The translations under genes were made by a program, and so were the position numbers. A stretch of 64,000 nucleotides of DNA from the NCBI GenBank assembly GCA_029531795.1, contig JAPEIS010000018.1, positions 1 to 64,000 on the forward strand. Direction: 5' to 3'. Shown one piece after another: positions 41,485 through 54,728 of this stretch. The stretch comes from Sclerotinia nivalis (lineage: Eukaryota > Ascomycota > Leotiomycetes > Helotiales > Sclerotiniaceae). Positions within the stretch are counted from its first letter, which is position 1; the number at the start of each line of letters is the position of its first letter. Below the pieces are notes generated by a model. That model did not search any database and was not told where the DNA came from. It saw only the letters and a list, made by a program, of their open reading frames with translations.

Positions 41485-43072
41485 CTAACCGCAGCACAAT
41501 ACTTTCATGATCTTTTGCATTACTGTTGGTTGTGGTTGTTCTGATGCTCTCCCATTTTGGTTCAATGGCGACGATTGCTGTGCTGCGCTCATCCTCTGAG
41601 GTAGATTGTTTGAGCTGTTCTGGAATTGTGCTTGAGTCGAGCCTGCTGGTGTAGATACATCCTGAAGTGCCCCCGCCGCTCCGCCACTGTTGCGTTTCGG
41701 GGCCAACGCGCTTGGGGCGTTTGGCCTGTCGCGCGACTTGCCCATCCCTGGTTTTACTGGAGACGGTGGCGGGGGTTGTGCAGCGTTTAAACGGGCAGCA
41801 GTGAGGTGACCCTGTGTGGTATTTCCTCCTCGAGTAGTTCCATGTAATTCTCTCTGCGATGCTCCTGGCACTGCGTTTGGTTGATGTAGCATGTGTTGAG
41901 ATGGGTGCTGCTTCATGGCTTCCCATCCCTTGCCGTTGTTCAACTTCATCCAATCGTACTCTCCGTCTTCAACCTCACCAGAGTTCTTCAAAGCCTGAGT
42001 GAAGAGGTCCCGCAAGTAATCGTAATCTGGTGTATCCTCGAAACCTAAATTCCTTACGTAGCTCAAGTATTGGTTGAATTCCTCCGGGAAACCATCACAA
42101 AGATCCTTGATGGCGGTTGTCTGTTTCTTCTCACCAATCTTCTCGTACTTTTGCTTATTGGTAGCAGCCTTCAATCCTTGCCATGGTAAACCACCTCGTA
42201 AGAAATACATGAAAACATGACCTAAAGCTTCAAGATCATCTCTTCTTGATTGTTCCCTCCCCAAATGTGTGTTGATACTCATGTATCGTGCAGTACCAGA
42301 CAATGACTTCCGCTCGCGGTATGGAATGTGTTGTTTTGTCTTGGGATCCCGGTACTGTTTTGCCATTCCAAAATCGACAACGTGAATGACATTTGCGGCT
42401 TTTGTATTCGGTCGACCAATTAAGAAGTTGTCAGGTTTGATATCCCGATAGATCAAGTTCTTCTCGTGAATTGTTTGTACCCTCGAGAGCTATTTTTGGA
42501 ATCAGCATATGCGAAGTTACTCAGCCTTTTTATTCGGGAGAAGAACGAACCATTTGCTTTGCTACCATAACCACAGTCTTGGTCGAAAATCTTCTATTGC
42601 AGTGATCGAATAAATCTTCCAACGATGGACCAAGAAGATCGATAACCAGGATGTTGTGAAGGCCTTCTTGACCGAAGTAATAGACATTAGGAATACCAGC
42701 TATATTTAATTAGTAAAAACCTCAAGACATCACAATTGATATACTAACGGCAGCCGACGAGAATCTTGTAAGTTCGATATTCATCTCGCAATTGTGGAGC
42801 GTCACTCTTTCGAGGCTCCTATTCATGATAATATTGTCAGTAAACAAAACCACTAGAACTTCCCCCTTTTATGTTGATCAATGCTCCTTAATGGATGAAA
42901 GAATTGAATCCCATGGTGAAATTGATTTAGATGAACGTACGAATTTGATAGCAACTTGTTGATTATTGAGTAAATTTGTTCCCTCAAAGATTACACCGAA
43001 AGAACCCTCTCCGATTTTCTTCCCTACGCGATAATGAACGCCGACGACATTGGACGATGATGAGGAAGCCAT
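41485..43072 (-). CDS. Casein kinase I, YCK-type (membrane-anchored)
   Basis: A Ser/Thr kinase of the CK1 group. The exons on the minus strand are 43072-42941, 42818-42749, 42699-42551 and 42489-41485, with introns of 122, 49 and 61 bases. The protein has 451 residues. The ATP loop is [13 protein letters not shown], with the catalytic Lys in VAIKF (about 43). [20 protein letters not shown] is followed by SLEDLF, and the catalytic loop IYRDIKPDN has Asp at about 133. DFG and the CK1-specific [15 protein letters not shown] are also present. The C-terminal third is Pro/Gln/Asn-rich and ends LCCG, a Cys pair expected to be palmitoylated as in yeast Yck1/2 and so to fix the kinase at the plasma membrane. 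Confidence 0.95.
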
Positions 43073-46000
43073 CGTGACTGTATTAGAAGCTCTCGATTGA
43101 GCTCAAGTAGTTGAAGGATATGAAAAGTCGATTGAAATTGATGTCGGAAGGAAAGTAAAAGCGACAAGGCTAAATCGATAGTTGCCTTTCCCGATCAACA
43201 ATGAGTCGAGAAGATGGAAGAGAAGAAATGAACGCGACGACTTGTGGCGGGTTATGTATTAGCCAAGTTGAAAGTATTGCTGCCACCAAGGGGACATTCA
43301 ATGCAATCCCCAATGATATTGTCCCCAAATATGTATTTTGATTATTTTTAGGATGGGTTGGGAGGGATGTGAATGGATGGAATTGGGAAAGAAGGGTTCG
43401 GGATCGTGAGTGAGGTTTTGGGGGAGCAGGCGGCGAAGCGGTGGATGGGTGGATGGGCGGATGGGTGAGTAGTGTTGGTAAAGTTTGGGGCTTAGGCTTA
43501 AGGTGGTTTAGGGACTTTTTCTTTTTTGGGGTGATGCACTCACATGAATATGAATAGCCGTAAGCCGTGGCCGTAAGCTGTAGCCTTAGCTTTTCGGGTT
43601 TGGGATGGGTAGAGATCAAAGTAAGGTACCTCGTAGTCGTAGGTAGGTAAGAAAGGTTAGAAAAGGTAGAAAAGGTACCTTGATGAAATAAATGCCAAGA
43701 GTAATTAATTATTGTATAAAAAGGCGGGAAATCGGAAGTGAAAAGGGCGAACCAAAAGGTTGGAAGCTCTTTTACTGTTATTTGGCTGGCTGGCTGGCTG
43801 GCTGGCTTGATTGATTTGTCCGTAGCTCATAAAATTGATTATATCGCTATAGGAAGAACCAGAAGTGGTCAAAAATGATTACCGTTTTTTATGTGCTAAT
43901 GTTGGATCCAGCCTTTTGAAATTGGGTGATGGATTGAAGAAAACAAAATCAAAGCCCCGTTTTTAAACTGCAGAGGGTTGACTCGAAGAAAGAAAAAGCG
44001 ATGGTACGGAGGATTCCTTGGGTAAATAGAACCAACCCACCTTTCTTTCCGATATTTGCATTGAGTGTTACAATTATATATATTTATCACCTACTGAATT
44101 GTACGGCAGTATGAACGTTTACTCTGGCCACCGATCAAAGCAAATCCAGTTATACGTATAAGGAGCGAGAAGCTATCAATCAACAAGGTATTTACTTTCC
44201 TTACCTACTCAACGCTCAAGTCCGAGTCAATTAGAAGAAAAAGTGCAGCAGCAGATAAACGGACAAGGCTCGACAAACAAGTTACTAAGGAAAAGAAGCT
44301 TTAGGAGGTAAATTTACTATACCATAGGCATGTCAATACCGATGTGTTGCACAGGGTTTAAAATCAATCAATCAATCAGCAAGGTATGCTTGGATTACCA
44401 GTATTTTAGTACTTCCAAGCTTGCTTAAAGTTATGTGCCGTAGAACTATTCTAGATCTTCATACTCCATCCATCCCATCTGCACATAGGTGTACAAGTTC
44501 CTTCTATGAATCTCCTTCAAAAACGCTCCCTCCCTTTATTTCTGCACGCTCATACATTACTTAATATAAAAAGTTGGCGCCAGCCAGCTTAGATCTAAAC
44601 ATCAATGCAATGAGATCCGACCATGCATTGGACGAAATAGAAGCCTGGCATATAAATTTGACCAAGAACGTTGAAACACAGCTGCAGGTCAAAAGGTCTG
44701 AAGGTCACGACCTTTTTGACCGACCATTCGCAAAGATCAAAAGGGGCGAAGTTATGTCGGTACGTATATTTCAAGTATAGTGAGGCTGGATTTGTAGTAT
44801 TAAGTATTTGTGTATTTGTGTATTTGTGTACCCAAATATCTGTCTGTGCCTTTCATATTTTGGTACTCCATCTGGTGATCTCGTATCGGAGGAGGGTTTT
44901 ATTTTCGGTGATGTGTAGATAGGAGAACTAAAGGGAAGCAAAAATCAATGATTTATTTAATCTTCCTATATAATCGAACTCATCCATCAATTTCATCCAT
45001 CAATTCAGGATACCTACCTACGAGCATCAAAGCCCGTAGTAGTAGTAGTTAAGTTACTCTTTCATTCATTCACTCACCCTTTCGTCGCACCACCGAAAGG
45101 ATTCACCAATTCACAATCATCCAATTCAAGAACCCCCAGAAGAAATCCTCCTCTCCATTGGTGGAAACGATCATAAATCTAAGCTGAATACCGTATTCTA
45201 CTCCATAGTAAGCAGATAGGTAGAGGCTCCAATTCCAACTCCAACTCCCTCATCTTCAGAGCCCCAGAACCTCCTACTGCCCCAAGTCTCTTAACCATTC
45301 AGATACTTACACCTCCAATACTCTCTCAATAATTTTATCTTTCACGATTTCATCAATTTAAAATAGGAAGACAGATACATTATTCTACAATAAATCTCAC
45401 TATCAATAAACCTGTCAATCAGTCCCTACTCCCTAAAACTAAAACCCAAAGCCCAAAATAAAAACCATTTGCCAAAAGCAAATACTCACTGCAAATCCCT
45501 CAATCTCATCTCAATCTCAATCTCAATCTCAATCTCAATCTCAATCTCAATCCACATCCACCCATCTTCCATTTCCACAATCCGCAACCAAAATCCACAA
45601 CCACACAACCACACAACCAAATCCGCAACCCCCAACCGAAAAATCCCCATAAAAAACACCCCACTAATCATCCACCAACCCAGACCTAATCCAGACCTAA
45701 AACTTCATTCCCTTCATTTCCCTTCCTTTCCTCTAACCTTCCTTTCCTCTAGTCTTCCTTTCCCTAACCTTCCTTTCCTCTAGAGTAAGCTAGACCCGTC
45801 CGTCAACTAAACACTGACGAACACTTCAAAATTCTAATCCCCTTACCCCTGAAAATAACCTACCTAGCTACCTAGTACCTACCCACCTAATACTGACCTA
45901 CCTACCCAAGACTAGAACCTAAAAACCCGGCTCAATACCTACCACGTACTCTTGGCATTCATTCATTTCATTCATTGATCCAGTGATGTATGTGGATGTA

Positions 46001-47256
46001 TGTGGATTTCCCAATTACTTGTCTGTATACTCCGCATGTACTGTATAAATAAATAAACCTCAATACCCAGTACCCAGATACCAAGTACCAAGTATCCGCC
46101 CCCTATTCCTCTGATTCCTCTGACTTCCTCTCTTTGACCTCCCATTCAGCGTCAATGATTGACTGATCGATTTGCTATGGGTAGGAAGAAATGAAATGCT
46201 TACTTGACCGCTTCATCTATTGCGATTGTCGAGGTTCGAGTATCGAGTATAGTGTGTAAGTACTTATTAATAGAATGATGGATTGACTTATCTTACCCTA
46301 TTTCCTTGTGGGATGTATAATTTTTCCTCGTACAATATATCTATCTACATATCTATCCATTTGTAAAGAACATGGATTGAATATAATTGAACAGAATCGA
46401 GTAAATGAGAAAGATTCAACATATAACCACATACTCTACACGGAGTACACCATGATTCATTCAACTTCCCCTGTATATATCTCTATCCATTCACCTACCT
46501 ACCAATCTGTACAAAAAAGATTCAACATACAACCACATATATCCTTCTATACCAAACTCCATACACCATCCTCTATACTCGAATTTCCAATTTCCAACCG
46601 TCCAGGAAAAAAAAAACAAGATTATATTCCACTCATCAATCTCCTACCTATCTACCTAGTAATCCACATCCATCTCGCATCGATATCATCACGGCTTCCT
46701 CCCTCCCCCCCTCTATCCTCCCTTTTGTACTCTTGTACTTTGTATATTCAAAACCCCATACTCCATCCATTCCATACTATATTCCACACACACACACGCA
46801 CACATATATATGTATATGATCTTTGATATATACATATGCACTACAAGATTTATCTCTACATGGAGAAATGAATAAATACAAAGAACTGTCTAGCTACCCA
46901 CCTACCTAGTCATGTAAATAGATAAAATTTCACACGTGTAGAAATTTCAAAAATTTCAAAAAGTTCAAAAATTTATACATTTTTATTCTTCTAATGCTAA
47001 TTATCCATACCATTCTTTCCATTCTTCCTATCCATCCTATCCCATCCATCCATCCATCCATCCATCCATAATCATCAAGCTAATTTTAATCGATTTTGTT
47101 TACAAACCCCAAACCAAAGAACTCCACAAACTCCACACTAGTGAGAACCAGCGATATAATACTGACTGCACTACCCTACTAGAAGATCTGCCAGAATCGA
47201 ATCTTACAAACCATCCCATCTACATGTTTTTTTTCCTATCGTAACCCACCTATCCT
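43073..47256. other. 4.2-kb gene-free, repeat-rich spacer
   Basis: This is the longest stretch without a supported gene. The left part should hold the casein kinase promoter and the right end the NUP133 3' UTR. It contains a GGCT run at about 43782-43806, the TCTCAA array at 45508-45552, pyrimidine-rich repeats of about 17 bases (CTTCCTTTCCTCTA) at about 45721-45783, CTAC-type repeats near 45860-45910, and a CATC run at about 47043-47070. Short open frames here are repeat products or lack any support. Confidence 0.55.
45508..45552 (+). repeat. Hexanucleotide microsatellite (TCTCAA), about seven units
   Basis: A run of TCTCAA units with one shorter unit at the left. Open frames across it (Ser-Ile repeats) are not genes. 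Confidence 0.9.
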
Positions 47257-50200
47257 TCAATATAACTTGACCGAGCTTCTAAAACTACCCGCTCGCAAAC
47301 TCCCACTAGCACTGCTTCTTCCATCAAACTTTGGTCTGGCCCTATATCTCGGCCTCGACAATAACATGCTTTCCGCCCTCTCCTTCTCATTATCCGTAAT
47401 ACTCCTCTCCAGATCCTCCAGAGTCCTAGCCGCCTCTCTATCCATAATCGAGCCCTCAGTAGTTTCAGCACCAATTTCATTTCTGAAATCTTGTTTTGCA
47501 AGTTCCGCCGCTTGTTGATGCCAATTTTCTATTCTAGCCGTCTCGAGGTAGAGTGTTAATGCTTCGTCTTCAATCTGATAATCTTCCATCATGCGTTTAC
47601 GCATGCTGGCGTCAATTCGAGACCATCGCTGTTCTAGCTCATCTGTGCATGCGCCAATGACCTCCTGGGGACTTAATGGCTTGATTGTGAGATCCTTTTC
47701 GAAGATGCCTATTGAATATGTGGTCAGCTTGTGTTCCTAACATAGGTTGTTGGAACGATAATACTTACGATTCTTGAAGCAGGCCTTGAGTGTCCAATAC
47801 AAGGCTGTTGTCTTTAACTGATCTTCTACGAATTGATCGTCCTTCGCCTCTGTATTGTTCATCGAAGCCCAGTCATCCCTCAAGAGACATCTTCTCCAGA
47901 TAACACGTTGCATGAGCAACTTCTCTTCTTTATTTGAAACACCCAAACGGATAGCTTCAAGGGCCCAATAAAACCTGGTAATGCTGAAGTCATCTTGTTC
48001 CATGGCTCTAAAATCATCACCCATTAAGGTAAGCAAATCAACCAAACTGAAAACATCCATAGACTCATGCTTGATGAGTTGAGTCATGCTATTTTCGAGA
48101 AGGTTCATGAAAGAGAATTGTTGCCTCAAACTCTTATTTCCATGAGTTTCCAAAGCAAGTTGGACTTCAGCGTTATCGTCAATGGCCGTGCTGATGGTGG
48201 GATAGATGTATTTGTAAATCAGATCTTGGATTTTGATCAATCCAAGCTCTTGATTTGCTCTGACAAGTTCTGCTTCACCTCCGTCAGGGATGAGGATTCC
48301 GTTTGTCTGACTGTAATTTCGGCCTGCCATACGCGAAAGTTTGCCAATGCTAAGCTCAACCTTTTTGCTCCAGACATCTCGTTCCCGATCTAATCCGAGT
48401 TCAAGAAGCATTCTTGCGGCCTCGTCGTAATCCTTTTCTCGAGTGATCTCATGAATCCAACCAATCTTCGCATACTCCGGTTTGTCACGTAGGAACGCGG
48501 TGAGGAATGCTCGATGATTTTGATACTCATTAAGCATTTGTTGAACTTCTCCATTGCTGATATAGTGTTCATAGAGAGCGGCAGCCCAGCTCGCACCAAA
48601 GTTTGCAAAATACTTGTCCATCCGCTCATTAAGGTCTTTTTCTCGCTTTCTAAGATGTTCACATTCATCTTCGCCAATGCCCGGCGTACGAAGTCCTTCA
48701 GCACACACAACGACCTCATACATCAGAACAGTGGCCAACGTCTGTAGAATTTCGTGTTTTTCCGCAATTGCCATTGCTTCATCAGGGAGTTCCCATGTAT
48801 CCGCAAGATTCTGTAGCTGTTTATCTTGCGAAATTGATTGTAGATTTTGAAGGCCTTCTGCCTGCATTTGAAGTTGTGGTGAGTCTTGCGCCGATACCCA
48901 ACGTATCCTCTCCACATTGGATCGGATAGCCATATCGATAAGAGCAGGATACTCTAATCGTATTTTGTCGAGGATTGAAGGATCGGCGCTGCCTTCCGCA
49001 ACAGGCTTATTCCAATATTCTCCGAGTAGCATAGAGACAAGGTCTGTTTGCTTTCGAACGTTTTCGGCGACGTAGAAAGTCGAAGTCCAAAACTCTGGGA
49101 GTCCTTCATAGCCTTCTTCTAAGATTCCGTGTGACAATATTTCCGATTGCAATCCATAGAGTCGTAAATTATCCATGCGAAAGCCAAATGCACCCTCCAA
49201 TGCACCAATCATCATGTCATTAGATTGACTTAATGTCTCAACTACTGAAGCAGGAGAATTTTGGCCGTCCTGCCATGCGTATTTGAGAATCTGAAATGCC
49301 CATGGTATTGCCAAATGTAATTTAGCAACATCATGTATGAAAAAATGTCGAACACGATCGACTTCACCCTTCTCAGTAACAGGCTCTGTTTTAAAATTTT
49401 CATGAATGTGGTCCACAAGTTCTGCGAGAAGGCCCCGTTTCTGTCCTTCAGGTAGCTCTCGAATACGAGCGTCATACCGCTGCCAGATAATTGTAGCCGC
49501 CGTCATATTTTCTGCATCCCAAAGTAACTTCCACCTCGTGATCCTGTCAAGTTCTACGCCAGTCACTTTGAGATGCTTAGCAAGATCATGAAGAGCCGCT
49601 GCTCGCCTTTTGAGATGTTGCTCGAGCGAGGCAGAAACTGAAGGAATAAAGTTGGTTGTAGATTCCACGATCTCTGTGCTCAACTCCAAAGCAGCTGCTC
49701 CAACTTCTTCTGCAGGAAATTGCAATTCTGATCGTCCCGCAAAGCTCAAAGGATTTTGTGCCATTGTGCCGTAAAATACTGCTTGTTCCAGCTTGCTTTT
49801 CGCAGTGACTTGCTGTCTTGTGCTAGATGTGAGTTTGTCAATATCGGTGGCCGCCACACGAATCACACCCCCACCTCGAACCAACAGAACAGCGGCCGGA
49901 TGCCTTGCCTTGTACTTGCGCGACTTTGCTTCCTCAATTCCATGTTGAATGTTTTGGGGTTCTTCCATGCCCGATCCGACAATCTCAACGTTTGTATCTT
50001 CCCTGAAGTCTACTACATCTTCAAACGATGGCGAAAGTGTATGATTTTCGGAAAGAAGCTGTGAGTCGGGCGAGTCTGATTGTTTTGCCCTGGAAATAAC
50101 AACCACGGCACGGTCAAAGACAATATAGGCAACAAGCGCTGGACTTGGTAGGTAAATTCGTGCTTTTGAAATTGCATGTTTGTTGATCGCGGTGGTGTAA

Positions 50201-51617
50201 GATTTGAGTAGTCGAACATTTTCCACGATCAACTGATCCCGCCTAAGAACAACGTCGACAAGGGTGTAGTGACTTGTGTGTCGATCGGAGAGGGAGGTTA
50301 GCAACAGCAGGTGATCTCCTACGTCGTAGCGGTCATCTGACGATCGAGGCGTGAAAGTGAAGTCGAGAACCTCGAATGTTTCTAATGAGAAGTCGGATAG
50401 AGTAGGTTCGGCCTTTTTGATTTCCATTACAATTACTTCCCGCCCCTCAGCTTCGGCATGCAGCGTATTCTGTCCATCTCTTTGGAGATTCCAAAGTTGT
50501 ATTCTTCCCTTTCCTGTTGCGACGACAACATTTCGGTCTCCTACATGCTCTTGTGACCCAGCGCGAACCGCGGCAATGTCTCCACGCCACGCTGAGCTAG
50601 ACAGCGCATTCCGCAGACTGCCAAATATACCTCCTGCTAAAGGTCCGCTTGATCCTCTCAAGAATTGAACAGATATCTCGGGCCTTCCATGTCCATCCCT
50701 GACTCTCAAATAAGCTAGCCGTCCGGTACTGAATGCCAGGACGAACCCGGCTGTTTCCGCATTCAAAAGTTGCACAACGGTCTCTCCGGAAAGCATTCCT
50801 GATATAGTTGATCCTACTCCATTACTTTTCAGTTTGATCAGGTCAAGTGTAGCGGCACTAGCGATAGATTCCCAATACGTAATTTTTCCGGTAGTAGGTA
50901 TAACAACGACAAGGCCTGGCTCCGAAGATGATGCAGAAGGCGAGACCAGCGAACCAAGAGGAAGAGGATCTAATACATGCTTATTGCTGTGAGGTAAAGC
51001 GAATGTGAAAGTTTCGGGGGAAGGAATGTTAATTGCGTATGGCCAGACAAATGCGTGAGAATGGGTGAGAGCAAGTGCATAACCACTATCCGAATATATT
51101 GCGCCGTGTAGACGAGCTTTCAATTAGATTTAGTAATGGATTTACCAATCAATGGAAAAGTGATAAATACCTGTAATATCTGTGCGAATTTGATCTGGAA
51201 GAGCTGGAAGTTTACTAACTGTATAGGTATCGTTCTTAGTCTGCCAGAGGATGTAAATCATCAGTTTTCAAAAGTCGCAACACAATGCCATGCTGAACAA
51301 CTCACAAGAACCACGCTACCGTCTCCCTTCCCAGGCCTTTCTGCTCCTTTCGACTTCTTGCCTCTTACTGCCATCTCTCGTCTTGGATTTGGGACCTCCT
51401 TAGGACTTTCGCGCCTCACTAAAGTAGCTACTTTATTGCTTTTTGCTTCATCCATTTCAGGTGTACCATTTGGCGCAAAAGTCTGATCATCGTATGAGCT
51501 TCGAACTCTCTTGCTCTTTGGTTGTGCTAACGAATTCTCGTTCGAAGAAGGCCGTGGTCGTCTTCTACTACTCCTTACTGGAGCAGGAGCACCAGCGTTG
51601 ACTGCTGGCGAAAACAT
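47257..51617 (-). CDS. NUP133: Nucleoporin Nup133 (Nup84/Y complex)
   Basis: This is a scaffold subunit of the nuclear pore outer ring. The exons on the minus strand are 51617-51306, 51240-51171, 51116-47769 and 47708-47257, with introns of 65, 54 and 60 bases. The protein has about 1393 residues. The first 110 residues are basic and disordered (SSRRRPRPSSNEN). A beta-propeller follows (residues about 115-540), including ARLHGAIYSDSGYALAL, SGETVVQLLNAETAGFVLAF and LRVRDGHGRPEISVQFLRGS, an arrangement typical of Nup133. The remainder is an alpha-helical stack (LHDLAKHLKVTGVELDRITR and later segments) ending RARPKFDGRSSASGS. Length fits fungal Nup133. It is divergent from the AFG1-like gene. 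Confidence 0.92.
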
Positions 51618-52484
51618 TTTGAGGATTAGCCGAAATTCGAATTAAGTGACGGGATTCAGAATAAAAGAAAGATCGATGGATTTGTTGGCATTATTCGTGG
51701 AAAGTAAATTGTCGTAAAGCTCGTCAGGTTTGTTTTGTTTTCAAGCTTCTTAAAGTTTAGATCAATCTGCCCCAAAATAATTAAATCATGGTTCAAAAAT
51801 CAATACAGGTACAAAGGCGGTGGAAGCCACGCGTTTTAACCTGAGCTCTGACCATACACACCTCAAGGCTCAGGCTTAAGCTTGCTTACTGTACAGTTGT
51901 TGTACCTTAAGCTCTAAACAATTTCTAACTCTTTCATGATGCCCTCTGAATGGAATGAAAGAAAACGATATTTGATAAATAAATGTTTGAAAATATTTTT
52001 GATCAATTGAAGTCATCCAGTCTCCTTCTTCAAGCGCATATCTTGAAATATATATATTTCCAAATGATCAGTGAGAATGTTATAGAATTACATCATTAAC
52101 AAACACATGCTGCACCGCAGAACCTGTTTTGTACGGCATTGACATCTCAAACTCATCAAGCCATGGACAGCGTACAGTATCAATTCCTTTAATCCCCCCC
52201 CCCAACTTCCGATACAACCAAGTAGCTCTTGGGTATGACTTGCTGTTTCCATTATCAGTGGTCCGATCACATTGAACGAAATAGCTTCCAATGACCGCAC
52301 AGCTTTGGTTTCTAAAGAAATATTCAATAGAGCGCGAAAATAACCTGCAAGGCTACAATGCAAGGCTGAGAAACAAGGCTGAGAAAGTGACGACCCGATT
52401 TAGTGCCGGCTATGACGCTTGCATTTTCCCCCCTCATCAACATGATTGAGCTTCCTGCTTCGATATCGACGATGAAAGTTCCAA
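51618..52484. promoter_or_regulatory. Shared upstream region of NUP133 and the AFG1-like gene
   Basis: 867 bases lie between divergent starts. They hold no supported gene. A minus-strand frame at 52088-52363 lacks any recognisable feature. No specific factor site is claimed. Confidence 0.4.
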
Positions 52485-54563
52485 ATGCCACCAACCAAGC
52501 TCCCTCAATCTACAGGGCTTACAATAACTAATCCCCTCATATTATATCGTGCTCTGTTAGCTACGAAAGCCATTGACCCGGATCCAGCTCAACATCGCAT
52601 AGCTTTACATTTACAAAAGTTATATTTACGATTGAAGGACTATAAGCCTCAATCCGAATATGGAGCTCGACTCAAAGCAATTAGTCAGGCCGTCAATGAT
52701 GGTCAAAATGAAGAAGATGGACGAACGGTAGCAGTACCTGGTCATCCTTTACGGAACAATCCACTGTTTGCCCATCTTTTCAAAAGAAAAGAACGTCAAG
52801 ATACACTTGCAATGACAAGAGTCCTTACAAGCCATGAAGCAGCAATGCAAATGGATTCTCCACAAGGTATATTGCTTCATGGTGAGGTTGGGACTGGAAA
52901 GTCAATGCTATTGGATATGCTAGCAGATAGTCTACCGAACAGCAAGAAAAGAAGATGGCATTTCAATACTTTCATGTTGGAGACGTTTGCACGTTTGGAG
53001 CAATTGAGACAATCTCGCTCCAATCATGGAGATCTAGGCCCAGAGGACTATTCATTACTTTGGCTAGCAAAAGATTTGATTGAAAAATCGCCGATCCTTT
53101 TCCTGGACGAGTTCCAGTTGCCAGACCGAGCTGCAAGTAAAATCTTGAGTAATCTTCTGACACCATTCTTTCAATTGGGTGGTGTACTAATTGCATCTTC
53201 AAATCGTATGCCAGAAGAACTGGAGAAGGCTAGTGGTATGGATTATGCCGTTGCAGGAAGAGGTGGCCTTGTGAAGAATTGGCTGGGCTTAGCTAAACCC
53301 CAGAAGCTCGACATGTTCTCTGGTCGGAATGAGTTTTCTAGTTTTGTTGGAGTTCTGAAAGCCAGGTGTGAGATCTGGGATATGGGGAAGGGTGGTAGAG
53401 ATTGGAGGCGAAGAGAAATTGAGGATGTTGATGATGAAACGGCGAAAATGTCCGAAATAATGCGAGAGGAAATGATAGAAGGGTTTATTGGGCTCCAAAA
53501 ACTTTCATTTGGAAATGTTGGACTCGGATATGATCAAAGTGTTCATGCAGAGAACGATGGCAAGACAAATGAGAAAACTGCCAAGGCGAATACTCCTAAG
53601 AAGTACCTTCTCACTTCAGACAGTGATGATGCTTGGGAGAAACTAGTAAAATCAGCTTTTCCATCCTCTCCAGACCCAATCCCATGGCAATCAACCACCC
53701 TCCTCGTCTATGGTCGTACAGTACCCGTTCCCCGGCATCTCAATGGCATTACCTACTGGGACTTCCCCACTCTTTGCGGAGGTACTTTCGGTCCCGCAGA
53801 CTATATAACCATGGCTTCCACCTTCCACACCTTCATTCTCGACTCCATTCCTATCCTAACCCTGCTTCAAAAAAACGAAGCAAGACGCCTCATCACTCTC
53901 CTCGACGCCCTCTACGAAGCTCGTTGTAAACTCATTATCCGCGCTGCTGTCGGCCCAGACACCCTTTTCTTTCCGGAAACTGCACTACCTCCCTCCTCAG
54001 ATTCCGAATCCGAAAACCCCCAAGATGCCGTATACCCCGAAACCCTCTCTGAAATCTATCAAGATCAAACTTCTCCTTTCCGTCCGAATATCGCTACCTA
54101 TACCGATACCCCCAGTATTAAAACTGGATATGACCCAGATGAGGATTCAGATTTTGGCCCGGTTCCTGGGGCGGGTAATGAGATTGGAAGGCAGAGAGGA
54201 AATATGAAAGGCGTGGATTTCGGCAGGACGGAAAGTTTCACAGGCGAGGATGAAAGGTTTGCATATAAGAGGGCGGCGAGTAGATTGTGGGAAATGTGCG
54301 GGGGTAGGTGGCATGCAAGAGGAGGAGACGGGAATGGGGAAGGATGGTGGAGACCGTTGAGTGTGGAGGCTAGGCGGTGGGAAAGGAGGAGTGGGGAGAC
54401 GAAGTTGGATGATTTCGGGGTTGCGGATGTGGGGAAGGGGGAGGTAAAAGGTGATGTTAGGATGGGGGGATATGTAGAGCTTGAGATGCCGGCGGGATTG
54501 GAGGGGAAGTTGTTGGAAGAGAGGGAGAGGGGTAAATTGGGAAATGGAGGGGCGAAGAATTAG
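52485..54563 (+). CDS. AFG1: AFG1/LACE1-like mitochondrial ATPase
   Basis: AFG1-family P-loop ATPases act in mitochondria, where they help degrade or extract respiratory-chain subunits. The intron-less gene encodes 692 residues. Family features are ITNPLILYRALLATKAIDPD, QHRIALHLQKLYLRLKDY, Walker A GEVGTGKS at about 133-140, RWHFNTFMLETFARLEQLRQ, and Walker B ILFLDEFQ at about 204-211. GGVLIASSNRMPEELE is the sensor region, and PVPRHLNGITYWDFPTLCGG, then FGPADY is the C-terminal ATPase block. The protein is longer than yeast Afg1 (509 residues), because of a low-complexity insert near 345-385 and a polar tail. No strong targeting signal is seen at this start. It is convergent with MPP10, with 165 bases between stops. 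Confidence 0.9.
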   Translation: MPPTKLPQSTGLTITNPLILYRALLATKAIDPDPAQHRIALHLQKLYLRLKDYKPQSEYGARLKAISQAVNDGQNEEDGRTVAVPGHPLRNNPLFAHLFKRKERQDTLAMTRVLTSHEAAMQMDSPQGILLHGEVGTGKSMLLDMLADSLPNSKKRRWHFNTFMLETFARLEQLRQSRSNHGDLGPEDYSLLWLAKDLIEKSPILFLDEFQLPDRAASKILSNLLTPFFQLGGVLIASSNRMPEELEKASGMDYAVAGRGGLVKNWLGLAKPQKLDMFSGRNEFSSFVGVLKARCEIWDMGKGGRDWRRREIEDVDDETAKMSEIMREEMIEGFIGLQKLSFGNVGLGYDQSVHAENDGKTNEKTAKANTPKKYLLTSDSDDAWEKLVKSAFPSSPDPIPWQSTTLLVYGRTVPVPRHLNGITYWDFPTLCGGTFGPADYITMASTFHTFILDSIPILTLLQKNEARRLITLLDALYEARCKLIIRAAVGPDTLFFPETALPPSSDSESENPQDAVYPETLSEIYQDQTSPFRPNIATYTDTPSIKTGYDPDEDSDFGPVPGAGNEIGRQRGNMKGVDFGRTESFTGEDERFAYKRAASRLWEMCGGRWHARGGDGNGEGWWRPLSVEARRWERRSGETKLDDFGVADVGKGEVKGDVRMGGYVELEMPAGLEGKLLEERERGKLGNGGAKN

Positions 54564-54728
54564 AGGAAATATATATTTTGTCTAAGCGAGATTATTTTAT
54601 CTGATATTTGACACATACAATATTTTTCACAGCACATCCATTCATTGCATTCAAGAGTAATAATGGCAATTGTCTGATATCCATCTACATAATTGTTGAT
54701 AATTACACCTCCCCCACAACACTCCAAT

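Noticed and set aside
52088..52363. Minus-strand 91-residue frame in the NUP133/AFG1 upstream region
   Set aside because: It shows no recognisable domain and lies wholly inside the shared upstream region.
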